Assembly (NCBI GenBank): GCA_036645955.1
Contig: JAVXND010000001.1
Location: 1-64,000 of the forward strand
Origin: Limiplasma sp036645955
Lineage (GTDB): Bacteria; Bacillota; Clostridia; Christensenellales; Aristaeellaceae
Reading direction: 5' to 3'
DNA: 64,000 bases
The notes beneath the pieces are model-generated. The model was not told where the DNA came from and made no database searches. It saw only the letters and a program-made list of their open reading frames with translations. Numbering within the stretch: the stretch's first letter is position 1; each line of letters begins with the position of its first letter. Both the position numbers and the translations under genes were made by a program. Of this stretch, positions 36,801 to 44,663 are shown one piece after another.

Positions 36801-37159
36801 CCGATGTGGAAATTTTAAACGCCATGGACGCAGGCGATGTGCCCTGCGTGTTGCCCTCCGTCTATCTCAAATCCGGCGAGCTTCGCAAAACCGCCAAGGC
36901 CTTGAACATGCCGCAAATGCTGGCGTTGCTTGAGCACGCCAGACAGGTTGCCGCCCAGCTCGCCAGCGAGCTTTTCAGCGGTACCAATGCCATCACCCCT
37001 ACGCTGGATGCGGGCCGTTCCTCCTGCGATTATTGCGATTTTAAACCCATTTGCCGCTTTGATACCGAAGCGCCCGAAACCATTTTCCGCGAATTGCCTG
37101 AAATGAGCATGGATGAGCTTCGCCTTTCACTCACCAAAGGCGATGCAGATGATGCGTAA
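33827..37159 (+). CDS. addB: AddB subunit of helicase-nuclease AddAB, Walker A lost
   Basis: An 1110-residue protein matching AddB in length and layout; AddAB processes double-strand breaks for recombination. The N-terminal half is helicase-like. The C-terminal RecB-type nuclease has H in NFYHASLDRF, GRIDRID, and VIDYKSAQQ (the D...D-x-K set). Four Cys of the Fe-S cluster are present: one in AGCPFKHF (near 757) and CDYCDFKPIC (near 1066-1075). The Walker A site expected at residues 7-15 (GxxGxGKT) reads ITARPHRLF, so this subunit should not bind ATP there. addA is not adjacent; the next gene is an unrelated small P-loop protein. Confidence 0.88.
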   Translation: MSAHVRIITARPHRLFQPIVNELGQHLQREEPSILLVPEQFTLQAERELLARLKLQGFFTLNVLSPSRLYERVLSSAGHDERQPLSDAGRRMAVSQALERLENKLPYYGSIAHRRGFVEKLAALITDLKSGGMTPEALEAYAATLPSGLTHEKFADLSRIFAQYRAVLRDRFSDSEDLSDYVAKRLPLSDSLSGQHLVVYGFDTLPDTMMRFLCACAPLCESLTVALICDFSMAEDSELFLPIRQGIKRFTAMLANAGIQTKLTPLPPEPLPHAPAIAYLDSALFALHASKYSEPQQSIFLFSALSPFEEATLMSRQALRLLENGVDLERIAVLYPDQNGYDFAVSAALRDSGIPFYTDQKLPATSHGLVRFLLCALRAMADGYRNADLLGMLKSGYAPLCFEEGCELENYAYSYGISKSRWLKPFTKGEAALCERMEALRKKLMEPLLHTRAALVAAKDTVASMTAAFGLLTECNAYEVLKREEQQLTEHGLLIRANQNSQIWSSILTLFDQMVHLSDGARIPLKHIASRLECGFSAIALASLPPASGMLHAGTLGHLLTEGADAVFLLGLNDSILSRATESLLTPEERAQAQESTGNYLGLTDESRALFAKLDLKRAMTLPTKWLYLSYAKTAPDGTALRPASLLASLQTRMFTSIAQSPIPQGDLPFAAPQALAELSLLLRAHMSGELPEGLSPQRQAILKALLESPDTAPSAMRLLRALHFDGSSQQLDPAQARALFGDESLSVSRLEQFAGCPFKHFINYGLRPHVLREWKVDPIETGNFYHASLDRFAKLAKANAAYPNIPEEAVEHMAEEAIAPLLEELLGGPMGDGERSRARFEQARAAIRRAAVTITRQLSAGSFTLYQTEASFGYEGGLPPIVLSLADGREVMLRGRIDRIDRYDAPNAVYLRVIDYKSAQQSLDAARTWWGLQLQLLLYLDVCTSAIPNGKPAGAFYFYVADPLVESDTDLAPIVEAKLRDVFQLRGITLTDVEILNAMDAGDVPCVLPSVYLKSGELRKTAKALNMPQMLALLEHARQVAAQLASELFSGTNAITPTLDAGRSSCDYCDFKPICRFDTEAPETIFRELPEMSMDELRLSLTKGDADDA

Positions 37160-37198
37160 CTGTTCATATTTTGTTCTCAAGAATTCCTTCAAGGGGCG

Positions 37199-37227
37199 TT
37201 GCTATTCTGTCCACATTCATGTATAAT
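37199..37227 (+). promoter_or_regulatory. promoter of the small P-loop gene
   Basis: TTGCTA (37199-37204), 17 nt spacer, perfect TATAAT (37222-37227). It lies 109 nt before the TTG start at 37337. Confidence 0.65.
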
Positions 37228-37336
37228 ACAGGTGGTGGATGGTCACGAGTGATGTGTGATGCAGGGAGCGCAACCTTGATAGCACATACCAAAGCCATCT
37301 TAAATCAAAATCAAACATGTGAAGGAGGCGTTACCA

Positions 37337-37747
37337 TTGATTCAGGTGATTGCTGGAAAAAAAGGCTCGGGTAAAACCAAGCGCATCATCGACATGGCTA
37401 ACAAGGCCACTCAGGAAAGCACACACGACATTGTTTTTATTGACGATGACAACCGCTATATGTTTGACCTTCGTCACGAGGTTCGGTTCATTAACGCGGG
37501 CGAATACGATTTGGTGAACGACCAAATGTTCATGGGTTTCCTCTATGGTGCCGTGGCACAAAACTTTGACGTGGGTCTTATCTTTATCGACGCATTCAAG
37601 AAGCTGATCAAGGCGGAGCTGGAAAGCACCGAATGGCTGTTTACCCGTTTGGAAGCCGTCAGCGAAAAGCACAGCGTCGATTTTGTTATTTCTGTCAGTG
37701 CAGATCCCACCGAACTGCCTGCATTCATTCAAAAGTACGTTATTTAA
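37337..37747 (+). CDS. small P-loop ATP-binding protein
   Basis: A 136-residue soluble protein. Walker A is GKKGSGKTK at residues 7-15, a VFIDDDNRYMFDLRHEVRFI strand region follows, and VGLIFIDAF (about 81-89) looks like Walker B. The start is a TTG at 37337: GGAGG lies 8 nt before it, and homologous N-termini of the MIQVIAGKKGSGKT type begin here. It is too short for a full ATPase motor and has no known partner. Related proteins are sometimes labelled as PilT-like, but no pilus gene is near. A terminator follows. Confidence 0.8.
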   Translation: MIQVIAGKKGSGKTKRIIDMANKATQESTHDIVFIDDDNRYMFDLRHEVRFINAGEYDLVNDQMFMGFLYGAVAQNFDVGLIFIDAFKKLIKAELESTEWLFTRLEAVSEKHSVDFVISVSADPTELPAFIQKYVI

Positions 37748-37775
37748 ATCTGGTAGCTTGGGAGTCAATCATAAA

Positions 37776-37813
37776 CGGGGGAAGTGCCTTGCAAAAGGCG
37801 CTTCCCCCGTTTT
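37776..37813 (+). terminator. intrinsic terminator after the P-loop gene
   Basis: CGGGGGAAGTGCCTT (37776-37790) pairs with AAGGCGCTTCCCCCG (up to 37809) with one G-T-type mismatch, followed by TTTT. Confidence 0.85.
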
Positions 37814-37848
37814 GGGTTGCTTGGGGTGTAGTCCTTGAAATTGCCGAT

Positions 37849-37881
37849 AAAAAAAATGCGGGCACGATCAATCGTGCCCGC
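37849..37881 (-). terminator. intrinsic terminator of the minus-strand Gfo/Idh gene
   Basis: A near-perfect palindrome GCGGGCACGAT/ATCGTGCCCGC (37858-37881). On the minus strand it is followed by eight T (37856-37849). It lies 30 nt past the stop at 37911. Confidence 0.88.
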
Positions 37882-37910
37882 CCCATTCCCATACATCTCC
37901 GTAACGCGCC

Positions 37911-39170
37911 TTACGCCATTTCAATCACACGGCCGCCTGCCAAGCGTGAGGTTTCAGCCGCCAGCGCCACCAAATGGCTTTCCACCGAGCGATCGATGGA
38001 GGAAAGCGTGGTGCTTGTGATTTCCTCCCCCGCCACCAATCGCACAAATTCGTGTATCATGCGCGTATCGCCGCCGCCATGGCCGGAAAAATCATCCGTA
38101 AGCTTGGTAATGTCAATCTCCGTATCCTCTTGACCAAAGGGCATCACGCGAACGGTTTCCTTTTTCATATCGCAGTACAGCTCGCCGCGCGTGCCCATCA
38201 CGCGCAAGGTACGCCCGCCATGTGCCACAAATGCGCACATGGTAAAGTTGACCGTTGCCCCGTCCTCCAGCTCCAAATTCACCACCTGATGGTCTACCGC
38301 ATCGTTATCGCAATGGTAAACACAGCGGCCATAGGGGCCTTCCTTGAGCGCTTTCATAACGTTTTCTTCGTTGGGTTCAAAAGCCACCACGTTTACAGGC
38401 CAATCTGTTTCGCCCTTGCGCACGCGGTCCATATAAAACCTTTCCGCATTATAAACGCAGGCTTCTGCGGCGGGGCATCCGTCCGTACAGCGCATAGGCG
38501 CACCCGCTGGTGCCTGTTCCTTTGTGAAATGCCTGAGGCTTCCAAACGAGCTTACCCTGCGGCAATGCTTGCCCGTAAGCCATAGCAGAATATCCATGTC
38601 ATGACAGCATTTTTGCAAAATCATGGGCGAGCTTTCTGCAGTGCTTCGCCAATTGCCGCGCACAAACGAATGCGCCTGATGCCAATAGCCAACCTGCTCA
38701 ATGGCTTGCAGTGACACCACCTCTCCCACCGTGCCTGCGTCCATCAGCTCCTTGATTTTTTGGTAAAAGGGTGTGTAGCGCAGCACATGGCAAACCACCA
38801 CATGCAAATGTCGTTCCAGCGCCAATTGAGCTAATTCGCGGCACTCCTCCGCACTGGCTGAGATTGGTTTTTCAAGCAGTAAATGATAGTCAAGCGCCAA
38901 CGCGGCTTTTGCTTGCCCATAGTGCAGCCGATCAGGCGTGCAAATGAGCATAGCGTCTGCTATACGCCCTTGCTTTAGCATATCCTCAGCGGACGCAAAG
39001 CACATGCTCTGTTCAAGACCGCACAGCTTGCGCATGCCCTCCAATTTTTCCGAATCAATATCCGCCGCCGCCACAATTTTCACTTGTTCGGGCATTTGAA
39101 CCAAAATTTGTGCATAGGTATCCTGTCCGCGCGAGCCGCAACCCGCAATGGCCACCGTGATCGTTTTCAT
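37911..39170 (-). CDS. Gfo/Idh/MocA oxidoreductase with Cys motif
   Basis: A 419-residue NAD(P)-dependent sugar or cyclitol dehydrogenase. The Rossmann motif is AGCGSRG at 8-14, and the EKP catalytic-Lys motif is LLLEKPISAS near residue 100. A Cys group CTDGCPAAEAC (C-x3-C-x5-C, near residue 227-237) lies in the C-terminal domain and is shared, with changed spacing, by the dehydrogenase at 53956. A GHGGGD motif stands near the end. The ATG at 39170 has AAAGGAG upstream; the open frame extends further but without a ribosome site. It is about 170 nt after dacF and ends at its own terminator. Substrate unknown. Confidence 0.88.
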   Translation of the reverse strand: MKTITVAIAGCGSRGQDTYAQILVQMPEQVKIVAAADIDSEKLEGMRKLCGLEQSMCFASAEDMLKQGRIADAMLICTPDRLHYGQAKAALALDYHLLLEKPISASAEECRELAQLALERHLHVVVCHVLRYTPFYQKIKELMDAGTVGEVVSLQAIEQVGYWHQAHSFVRGNWRSTAESSPMILQKCCHDMDILLWLTGKHCRRVSSFGSLRHFTKEQAPAGAPMRCTDGCPAAEACVYNAERFYMDRVRKGETDWPVNVVAFEPNEENVMKALKEGPYGRCVYHCDNDAVDHQVVNLELEDGATVNFTMCAFVAHGGRTLRVMGTRGELYCDMKKETVRVMPFGQEDTEIDITKLTDDFSGHGGGDTRMIHEFVRLVAGEEITSTTLSSIDRSVESHLVALAAETSRLAGGRVIEMA

Positions 39171-39339
39171 TGTATGCGCTCCTTTTGCTGTTGTGCTTCT
39201 GTTTTTGCTCTTTTCCCAAGAACGAGCAGCTGTCATGGAGATGATAGCGCAATTTGACCACGAATGCAATAACCATGCGGCTGCCGCGCCCTATCCTTCG
39301 CTTGTTTTTTTCCAACGCAGCCTATCGCCCCCCCTGCCC

Positions 39340-40512
39340 CTACCGCCAATTGGTCATCAATCGAAAGAATCCCTCCACCAGCCCCGGCATGCCTACATCC
39401 GCAGCCGCCACGGCGGATAGCTTTGCAATCACCCTTTCGCCCAGCTTTACACGCACCACGCCAAGCGCGTCCCCTGCTTTGATGGGCGCGTCCACCTCTG
39501 GCGGCAATTCAATGTCAAGCGATAGCTGCTTCTCCTGCCCCGCCTTTAACAGCATGCTCAGCCCTGAACCTACCGCCATTTCAATTTCCTCTGCCATGCC
39601 CATTTTCACAGGCACACGCCGCCCCAGCAGCTCGCCTTTTTGCAATACGCTCACGCGCTTGTAGCCCGAAAAGCCGTAATCCAGCATGGCACGCGCCTCG
39701 TCAAACCGCGCTTGACTCGCGCTTGAGCCTAGCACAATGGCAATCAGCCGCAAGCCGTTTTTTTCGGCAGTTGCGCTCAGGCAATATTTTGCGCCGTCCG
39801 CACTGCCTGTTTTTAAGCCGTCACAGCTTTCGTAAAAGCGTACAAGGCGGTTGGTGTTGGTTAAATCCGTTACGCGTCCGCTTGGGTGGGTCATGGTATC
39901 CATCCATATGGCCGCATAGGTAAAATAGTCGGGATGCTTGCACATCTCGCACGAAAGCGTTGCCACATCACGTGCGGTGGTGTATTGCCCCTCTGCGGGC
40001 AAGCCCGTGCAATTTCGGTACACGGTATCCGTCATGCCAAGCTCCGCCGCACGCGCGTTCATTTCCTGGGCAAAGGCTTCCTCCGTGCCGGATAGATGCT
40101 CCGCAAGCGCACAAGCCGCGTCGTTTGCGCTTGCAATGATGGTGGCCTTGAGCAGCTCCTTGAACGGATAAATTGCGCCTGAATCCAACAGCGCTTGACT
40201 GCCAATTTGCGAAGCGGCCGTTTTGCTCGCGGTTACTTCATCGTTTAGGCTCACGCGCCCCGCTTGCAGTGCCTCAAAGCAGAGCAGAAGCGTCATCAGC
40301 TTGGTAATGCTGGCCGCCTGACGCTTTTCATCCGCGTTTTTTTCAAAGATCACCGTGCCCGTGCCTGCCTCCACAAGCATTGCCGCAGGGGAAGCCACCG
40401 CAATGGGCGTTCCCTCCTCAAGGGGCGTAGCGTAAGCGGTTGTGTTGAAGGCGGGCAGTATGAGCAGCACAAGCAGGTATGCACCAAGCCGCAGTTTCCA
40501 TGTTTTTTTCAT
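39340..40512 (-). CDS. dacF: D-alanyl-D-alanine carboxypeptidase (DacF-like)
   Basis: A 390-residue peptidase of family S11 acting on peptidoglycan. Signal peptide 1-29, S68-I-T-K71, SAN at 128-130 (the SxN motif), KTG at 234-236, then a C-terminal PBP5-like domain and an amphipathic tail. AAGGAG lies 9 nt before the ATG at 40512. The order deoB-punA-dac matches drm-pupG-dacF of Bacillus, which supports the DacF name. It is clearly a different gene from the carboxypeptidase at 7647. Confidence 0.93.
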   Translation of the reverse strand: MKKTWKLRLGAYLLVLLILPAFNTTAYATPLEEGTPIAVASPAAMLVEAGTGTVIFEKNADEKRQAASITKLMTLLLCFEALQAGRVSLNDEVTASKTAASQIGSQALLDSGAIYPFKELLKATIIASANDAACALAEHLSGTEEAFAQEMNARAAELGMTDTVYRNCTGLPAEGQYTTARDVATLSCEMCKHPDYFTYAAIWMDTMTHPSGRVTDLTNTNRLVRFYESCDGLKTGSADGAKYCLSATAEKNGLRLIAIVLGSSASQARFDEARAMLDYGFSGYKRVSVLQKGELLGRRVPVKMGMAEEIEMAVGSGLSMLLKAGQEKQLSLDIELPPEVDAPIKAGDALGVVRVKLGERVIAKLSAVAAADVGMPGLVEGFFRLMTNWR

Positions 40513-40607
40513 ATCCAAAAACTCCTTCCATGGGATGTTGATCCTGTTGGATAGCATACCCATAGAAGGAGCGAAAAAACAATCAAAGTTTTGGTAATGA
40601 TTGGCGC

Positions 40608-41429
40608 TTAGAGCGCGTGAATCACGCCGTCCACCAAGGCGCGGAACGTATCCTTCACGCGTGCACCTGTTTCCATGACTTCCTTGTGCGAAAGGGCTTG
40701 ATCCAAAATTCCCGCCGCCATGTTGGTAATACAGCTAATGCCTAGTACCGCCATGCCTGATTGCTTGGCTACAATGGTTTCAGGCACGGTAGACATGCCC
40801 ACCGCATCTCCCCCCAAAACACGCACCATGCGAATTTCAGCAGGCGTTTCGTAGCAGGGACCGTTGAGCCAGCAATAAACGCCTTTTTGCATATGGAGAC
40901 CCAGCCTTGAAGCCACATCCTCGCAAAGCTTTTGCAGGCTCTGGTCATAGGCATGGCTCATGTCTGGAAAGCGGGGGCCAAACTCGTCTAGGTTTGCACC
41001 AATCAGCGGATTCTTGCCCGATAGGTTGATAAAATCGGTCATCAGCATCAAATCGCCAGGCGCAAAGGCCAAATTAACGCCGCCCGCCGCATTGGTCACA
41101 ATCAGGGTTTTCACACCCAGTTGCTTCATCACGCGCACAGGCAAGGTAACCTCGCGCTGATCATATCCTTCATAGGAGTGAAAGCGGCCTTGCATCATGC
41201 ATACGCGCTTTCCGTGCAATAAGCCTGTATACCAGCGCCCCGCATGACCAGGCGCAGTGGATACGGGAAAACCCGGAATGTCTTGATAAGCAATGCTTTT
41301 GGCATCCTCCAGCGCCTCTGCATACTCGCCCAAGCCACTGCCCAAAATCACGCCAATCTCCGCGCCGCCGCATGCCTGCTCAATCACTTGAGCCGCTGTT
41401 TCAATCTGTTTCAAGTATGCTTCATTCAT
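40608..41429 (-). CDS. punA: purine-nucleoside phosphorylase
   Basis: A 273-residue enzyme splitting purine nucleosides with phosphate into base and ribose-1-phosphate. It matches the trimeric class: GVILGSGLGEYA for phosphate binding, the RFHSYEGY motif, TNAAGGVN (near 117), and the C-terminal MSTVPE and TNMAAG stretches. GGAAAGGG precedes the ATG at 41429. It lies 23 nt after deoB, which converts the ribose-1-phosphate product to ribose-5-phosphate, so the pair forms a salvage pathway. Confidence 0.95.
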   Translation of the reverse strand: MNEAYLKQIETAAQVIEQACGGAEIGVILGSGLGEYAEALEDAKSIAYQDIPGFPVSTAPGHAGRWYTGLLHGKRVCMMQGRFHSYEGYDQREVTLPVRVMKQLGVKTLIVTNAAGGVNLAFAPGDLMLMTDFINLSGKNPLIGANLDEFGPRFPDMSHAYDQSLQKLCEDVASRLGLHMQKGVYCWLNGPCYETPAEIRMVRVLGGDAVGMSTVPETIVAKQSGMAVLGISCITNMAAGILDQALSHKEVMETGARVKDTFRALVDGVIHAL

Positions 41430-41452
41430 TGTGTAAACCGCCCTTTCCTTTT

Positions 41453-42613
41453 TTACAGTTCTTTTGCAAACGACTCTGCTCCAAAGCGCTCCTCCGCGCC
41501 AAACCATTCCGAAAGGGTCGCGGCCAAATCCGCATAGCTCTTTCGTGTGCCAATGCTCGTAAGCCCCGCCATGCCCTTATGCCATGCAAAAATGGGGATA
41601 TACTCGCGCGTATGATCCGTGCCCGTATGGCAAGGGTCACAGCCATGGTCAGCGGTGATCATGAGCAAATCGTCCGCGCGCATTTCAGCCTTGATTTCTT
41701 TGAGGCGCACATCAAAGGCTTCCAGCGCCTCGGCATAGCCGCGCACATCGCGGCGGTGACCGTACACCATATCAAAATCCACCAAATTAACAAACACAAA
41801 GCCTTCAAAATCGCGCTTCATTACCTTCAAAAGCGAATCTACACAGGCAGGGTTACCAGCGGCATGCTCGCTTTCACAAAGCCCGCTCATGCAAAAAATA
41901 TCCTCAATTTTGCCCACGCCCATTGTAAACAAGCCGCGATCCTTGAGCACATTGAGCAGTGTGCGGCCCGTTGGCGGCAGAGAAAAATCGCGGCGATGGG
42001 GCGTGCGCTCAAACGCGCCCTTGTGCGTGCCCACAAAGGGTCTGGCAATGACACGCCCCACAGCGTGCTCGCCCTGCAAAATACCCCGCGCAATTTCACA
42101 CATTTCATAAAGCCGCTTTGGCGGCACAAGCTTTTCATGGCAGGCAATTTGAAACACGCTGTCCGCCGAGGTATATACAATGGGATAGCCCGTGCGCAGG
42201 TGCTCCTCGCCCAATTCATCCAAAATGGCGGTGCCGCTGGCGGGATAGTTCCCCAGCGTTTTGGTGCCAATGGCGTTTTCAAACGCGCTGATCACCTCTG
42301 GCGGAAAGCCGTTGGGGTAGGTGGGAAAGGGTTGCTTGAGCTGAATACCCATCATTTCCCAATGCCCTGTGGTGGTGTCCTTCCCTGCGGAAACCTCCGC
42401 CGCACGCCCAAATACGCCAGCCGCCGAATCAGGCACGGGATAGGGAATGCCCTCCAGCCTGCCAAGCCCCATTTCCGCCAAATTGGGAAGCTTCGGCGCT
42501 TCCTGCGCAATAATATGCCCCAGCGTGTTAGCACCCACGTCGCCATAGCTGGCCGCATCAGGCAGTGCCCCCACGCCCACGCTGTCCAGCACAATCAAAA
42601 AAGCTCTCTTCAT
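41453..42613 (-). CDS. deoB: phosphopentomutase
   Basis: A 386-residue enzyme of the alkaline-phosphatase superfamily interconverting ribose-1-phosphate and ribose-5-phosphate. The N-terminal metal motif is IVLDSVGVGALPDA (residues 6-19); the phosphorylated Thr lies in AGKDTTTGHWEMMG (near 80-93); distal metal ligands appear in VNLVDFDMVYGHRRD and ITADHGCDP and HTREYIP. AAAGGAGG precedes the ATG at 42613. It is directly upstream of punA. Confidence 0.96.
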   Translation of the reverse strand: MKRAFLIVLDSVGVGALPDAASYGDVGANTLGHIIAQEAPKLPNLAEMGLGRLEGIPYPVPDSAAGVFGRAAEVSAGKDTTTGHWEMMGIQLKQPFPTYPNGFPPEVISAFENAIGTKTLGNYPASGTAILDELGEEHLRTGYPIVYTSADSVFQIACHEKLVPPKRLYEMCEIARGILQGEHAVGRVIARPFVGTHKGAFERTPHRRDFSLPPTGRTLLNVLKDRGLFTMGVGKIEDIFCMSGLCESEHAAGNPACVDSLLKVMKRDFEGFVFVNLVDFDMVYGHRRDVRGYAEALEAFDVRLKEIKAEMRADDLLMITADHGCDPCHTGTDHTREYIPIFAWHKGMAGLTSIGTRKSYADLAATLSEWFGAEERFGAESFAKEL

Positions 42614-42702
42614 ATACGAAACCTCCTTTGTTTGAACCTCTTTTCCATTATTATTTTCGACATCCAAGGCTGTGTTTCCTTCATGCCGCGTATTTACGTA
42701 TT

Positions 42703-44433
42703 TTATATGGTTGGGTATTCGGCCATGGTCAGCAGGTTGCTTGTTTCACACCAGCAGCTGCCGCAAAACACACCGCCCACACAGGCTTGTGTTTCCCAAT
42801 CAGACATGTTCACACGCTCGCAAATAAAGCCCTCAGGCAATGGAACGCTTTCCGCCGACATGCCCTGCACGCCGTTGACCAACGCCTCCTCGGGTACCTG
42901 CCAAGAGCAAATGGGGCGCTCCTTGGTGGACATAAACTGCCCAATGCTAAGCGCAATGTCCTCAAACAGCTCGCGATACAGCTCGTTGCCCGTCCATTGG
43001 TAGAGCTTGTAAAGGCTGTTGCCTGATAATGTGCAAATGCCGGGAGCCGCATGCTTGTTTTGAACATTGGCAAATACACAGCCAACGGTTTTCATTTGAA
43101 GCCGCCCAAATTCGCTGGTCGGCGGAAATACATAGTTATAGCTGACCACCCAGCTGGCACAGAGGTTCGCGCAATGCTGTGCATAAACCAGCCAGCGTTT
43201 TTCCTGCGTTACCTCGTAAAGCACAACCATGCTTTCAAGCAAAGCAAAGGCGCTTTCACTGTCAGGGCCCTGCAAAATTTCACCGGGCCCGCCTGTGGTG
43301 TAGCCCTTGGCCGCGTCACGCGTAAACATCATTTCAGCGCTCTGCATGGCTGCGTTTAAATAGCGCGCATCATGAAAAAAGCGATAGCTTTCTGCCAAAG
43401 CGGCAGGCACAATAGCGCCGCAGGTAGAGCCGCCCACCGTAATCTCGCCATTGTCACAATCCACAAATTGGCCAAACTGATGGTATTGCTCCCACAGGCT
43501 AACAAAGCGATCCGCCAGCTTGCGCGTGCCTTCTAAAAAGCTTTGGGGAATGTCCTTCATCAGCTGAAAATGTTTAAAAGCAAAATACAGGCAGTCCGCC
43601 GATTTGCGTACCAGCAGCCATTTTTCAGCGCCTTTGTGCCCAAAGCCATCGCATTTCTGATGGCTCATGCCGTAAAACAGCCCGCTGGGCGCTTGGTTGG
43701 CAAACAAATAATGCAATGTTTTTACCGCGCGCTCCGCTTCCAAGCGGCCGCCCAGCTTCATCAAGGCATAGCCGGACATTGCGCCGCCCACCCAGCCGGG
43801 TTGCCATTCGCCCCGCGTGTCCACATCGTAAAAGCCGTCCTTTTCCTGCCAATTCATGCGGTTGAATTTGTCACATTGCACGCGAAATTGTTCCGCGAAG
43901 GTCGGCGTTTGCGGCCTTGTGCAGTCCAGCCCCATGCATTTGCGGTTTTCCAAAAAGGTTTGATAGAACTCCGCAAGATCCGCACATTCAAACTCCATGC
44001 ATTTCATGGGGATGTCTGCCTCCACAGCCTCATAAGGCTCCGTGTTTTCAACCATATGCGGCCAATGGTATACCTGATCGCGGAAGGCAGGCGCGCTCAG
44101 CTCAATCACACCGCGGCGGTAGGCCATTCCTATGTTTTTCCCCGCCGCCTGCTGTACCGTAAACACAAAGGTGGCTCGCTTTTTTTGGGCATTAAAAATT
44201 CCAACGCAGGGTACGGAAAGATCTCCCGTGGTAATTTGAATACAGCCGCTTCCATCCTTTTCAAGGCGCGGCACATCGGTAATGGTAACGGGGATATCCG
44301 CCCCTGCCTCATAGGGCTCAAATAGCGGCGGATATTCCTTTTTTAATACCTCAAAGCGATTGCCGTTGTAACAGCAAGCGGGAAAAAATACGTATTCACT
44401 TCCATCAGCATAGGGAATGTCAATTCTTTTCAT
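42703..44433 (-). CDS. probable six-hairpin (alpha/alpha-barrel) glycoside hydrolase-like protein
   Basis: A 576-residue cytosolic protein without signal peptide. The first 160 residues are beta-rich; the rest has repeating helical hairpins with WQPGWVGGAMSG, YLFANQAPSGLFYG, and CANLCASWVVSYNY, typical of six-hairpin glycosidases. Many Cys occur, including a CGSCWCE stretch near the C-terminus. The ATG at 44433 has AAGGATG upstream. It is divergent from lacZ and lies in a carbohydrate region, which supports a role in glycoside breakdown. The specific family could not be named and catalytic residues were not identified. Confidence 0.55.
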   Translation of the reverse strand: MKRIDIPYADGSEYVFFPACCYNGNRFEVLKKEYPPLFEPYEAGADIPVTITDVPRLEKDGSGCIQITTGDLSVPCVGIFNAQKKRATFVFTVQQAAGKNIGMAYRRGVIELSAPAFRDQVYHWPHMVENTEPYEAVEADIPMKCMEFECADLAEFYQTFLENRKCMGLDCTRPQTPTFAEQFRVQCDKFNRMNWQEKDGFYDVDTRGEWQPGWVGGAMSGYALMKLGGRLEAERAVKTLHYLFANQAPSGLFYGMSHQKCDGFGHKGAEKWLLVRKSADCLYFAFKHFQLMKDIPQSFLEGTRKLADRFVSLWEQYHQFGQFVDCDNGEITVGGSTCGAIVPAALAESYRFFHDARYLNAAMQSAEMMFTRDAAKGYTTGGPGEILQGPDSESAFALLESMVVLYEVTQEKRWLVYAQHCANLCASWVVSYNYVFPPTSEFGRLQMKTVGCVFANVQNKHAAPGICTLSGNSLYKLYQWTGNELYRELFEDIALSIGQFMSTKERPICSWQVPEEALVNGVQGMSAESVPLPEGFICERVNMSDWETQACVGGVFCGSCWCETSNLLTMAEYPTI

Positions 44434-44603
44434 TCTGTCATCCTTCTTTCGTTTCATTCCTTCCAAATCATCATAGGATAGGGGCAATGGGCTGTCAACA
44501 CGAAAAAGCGGACATTCGCGCAATTCGCAAAAATCAGAGCTCCGCGCCGCTTTTTTGATTGAATGCTACTCATGCTAATCATCCATACCATCAGAAATTG
44601 TTG

Positions 44604-44632
44604 TTGTAAATGCAGAACGGTCTTGCTATGAT
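44604..44632 (+). promoter_or_regulatory. promoter of the GH2 beta-galactosidase gene
   Basis: TTGTAA (44604-44609), 17 nt spacer, TATGAT (44627-44632), 31 nt before the ATG. The 230 bp divergent gap holds nothing else that was recognised. Confidence 0.55.
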
Positions 44633-44663
44633 GGGTTCATTATTTTACATGAGGTGAACAAAC

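Noticed and set aside
33827..37159. addB as a pseudogene because of the missing Walker A
   Set aside because: The frame is intact over 1110 residues and the nuclease and Fe-S residues are all present.
37160..37747. The small P-loop gene as an addA remnant
   Set aside because: It has its own promoter and ribosome site, a complete short fold and no helicase motif beyond Walker A.
41372..43003. Long plus-strand open frame of 543 codons
   Set aside because: It runs antisense to punA, deoB and the hydrolase gene, all of which have clear families and ribosome sites. Its translation has no recognisable domain.
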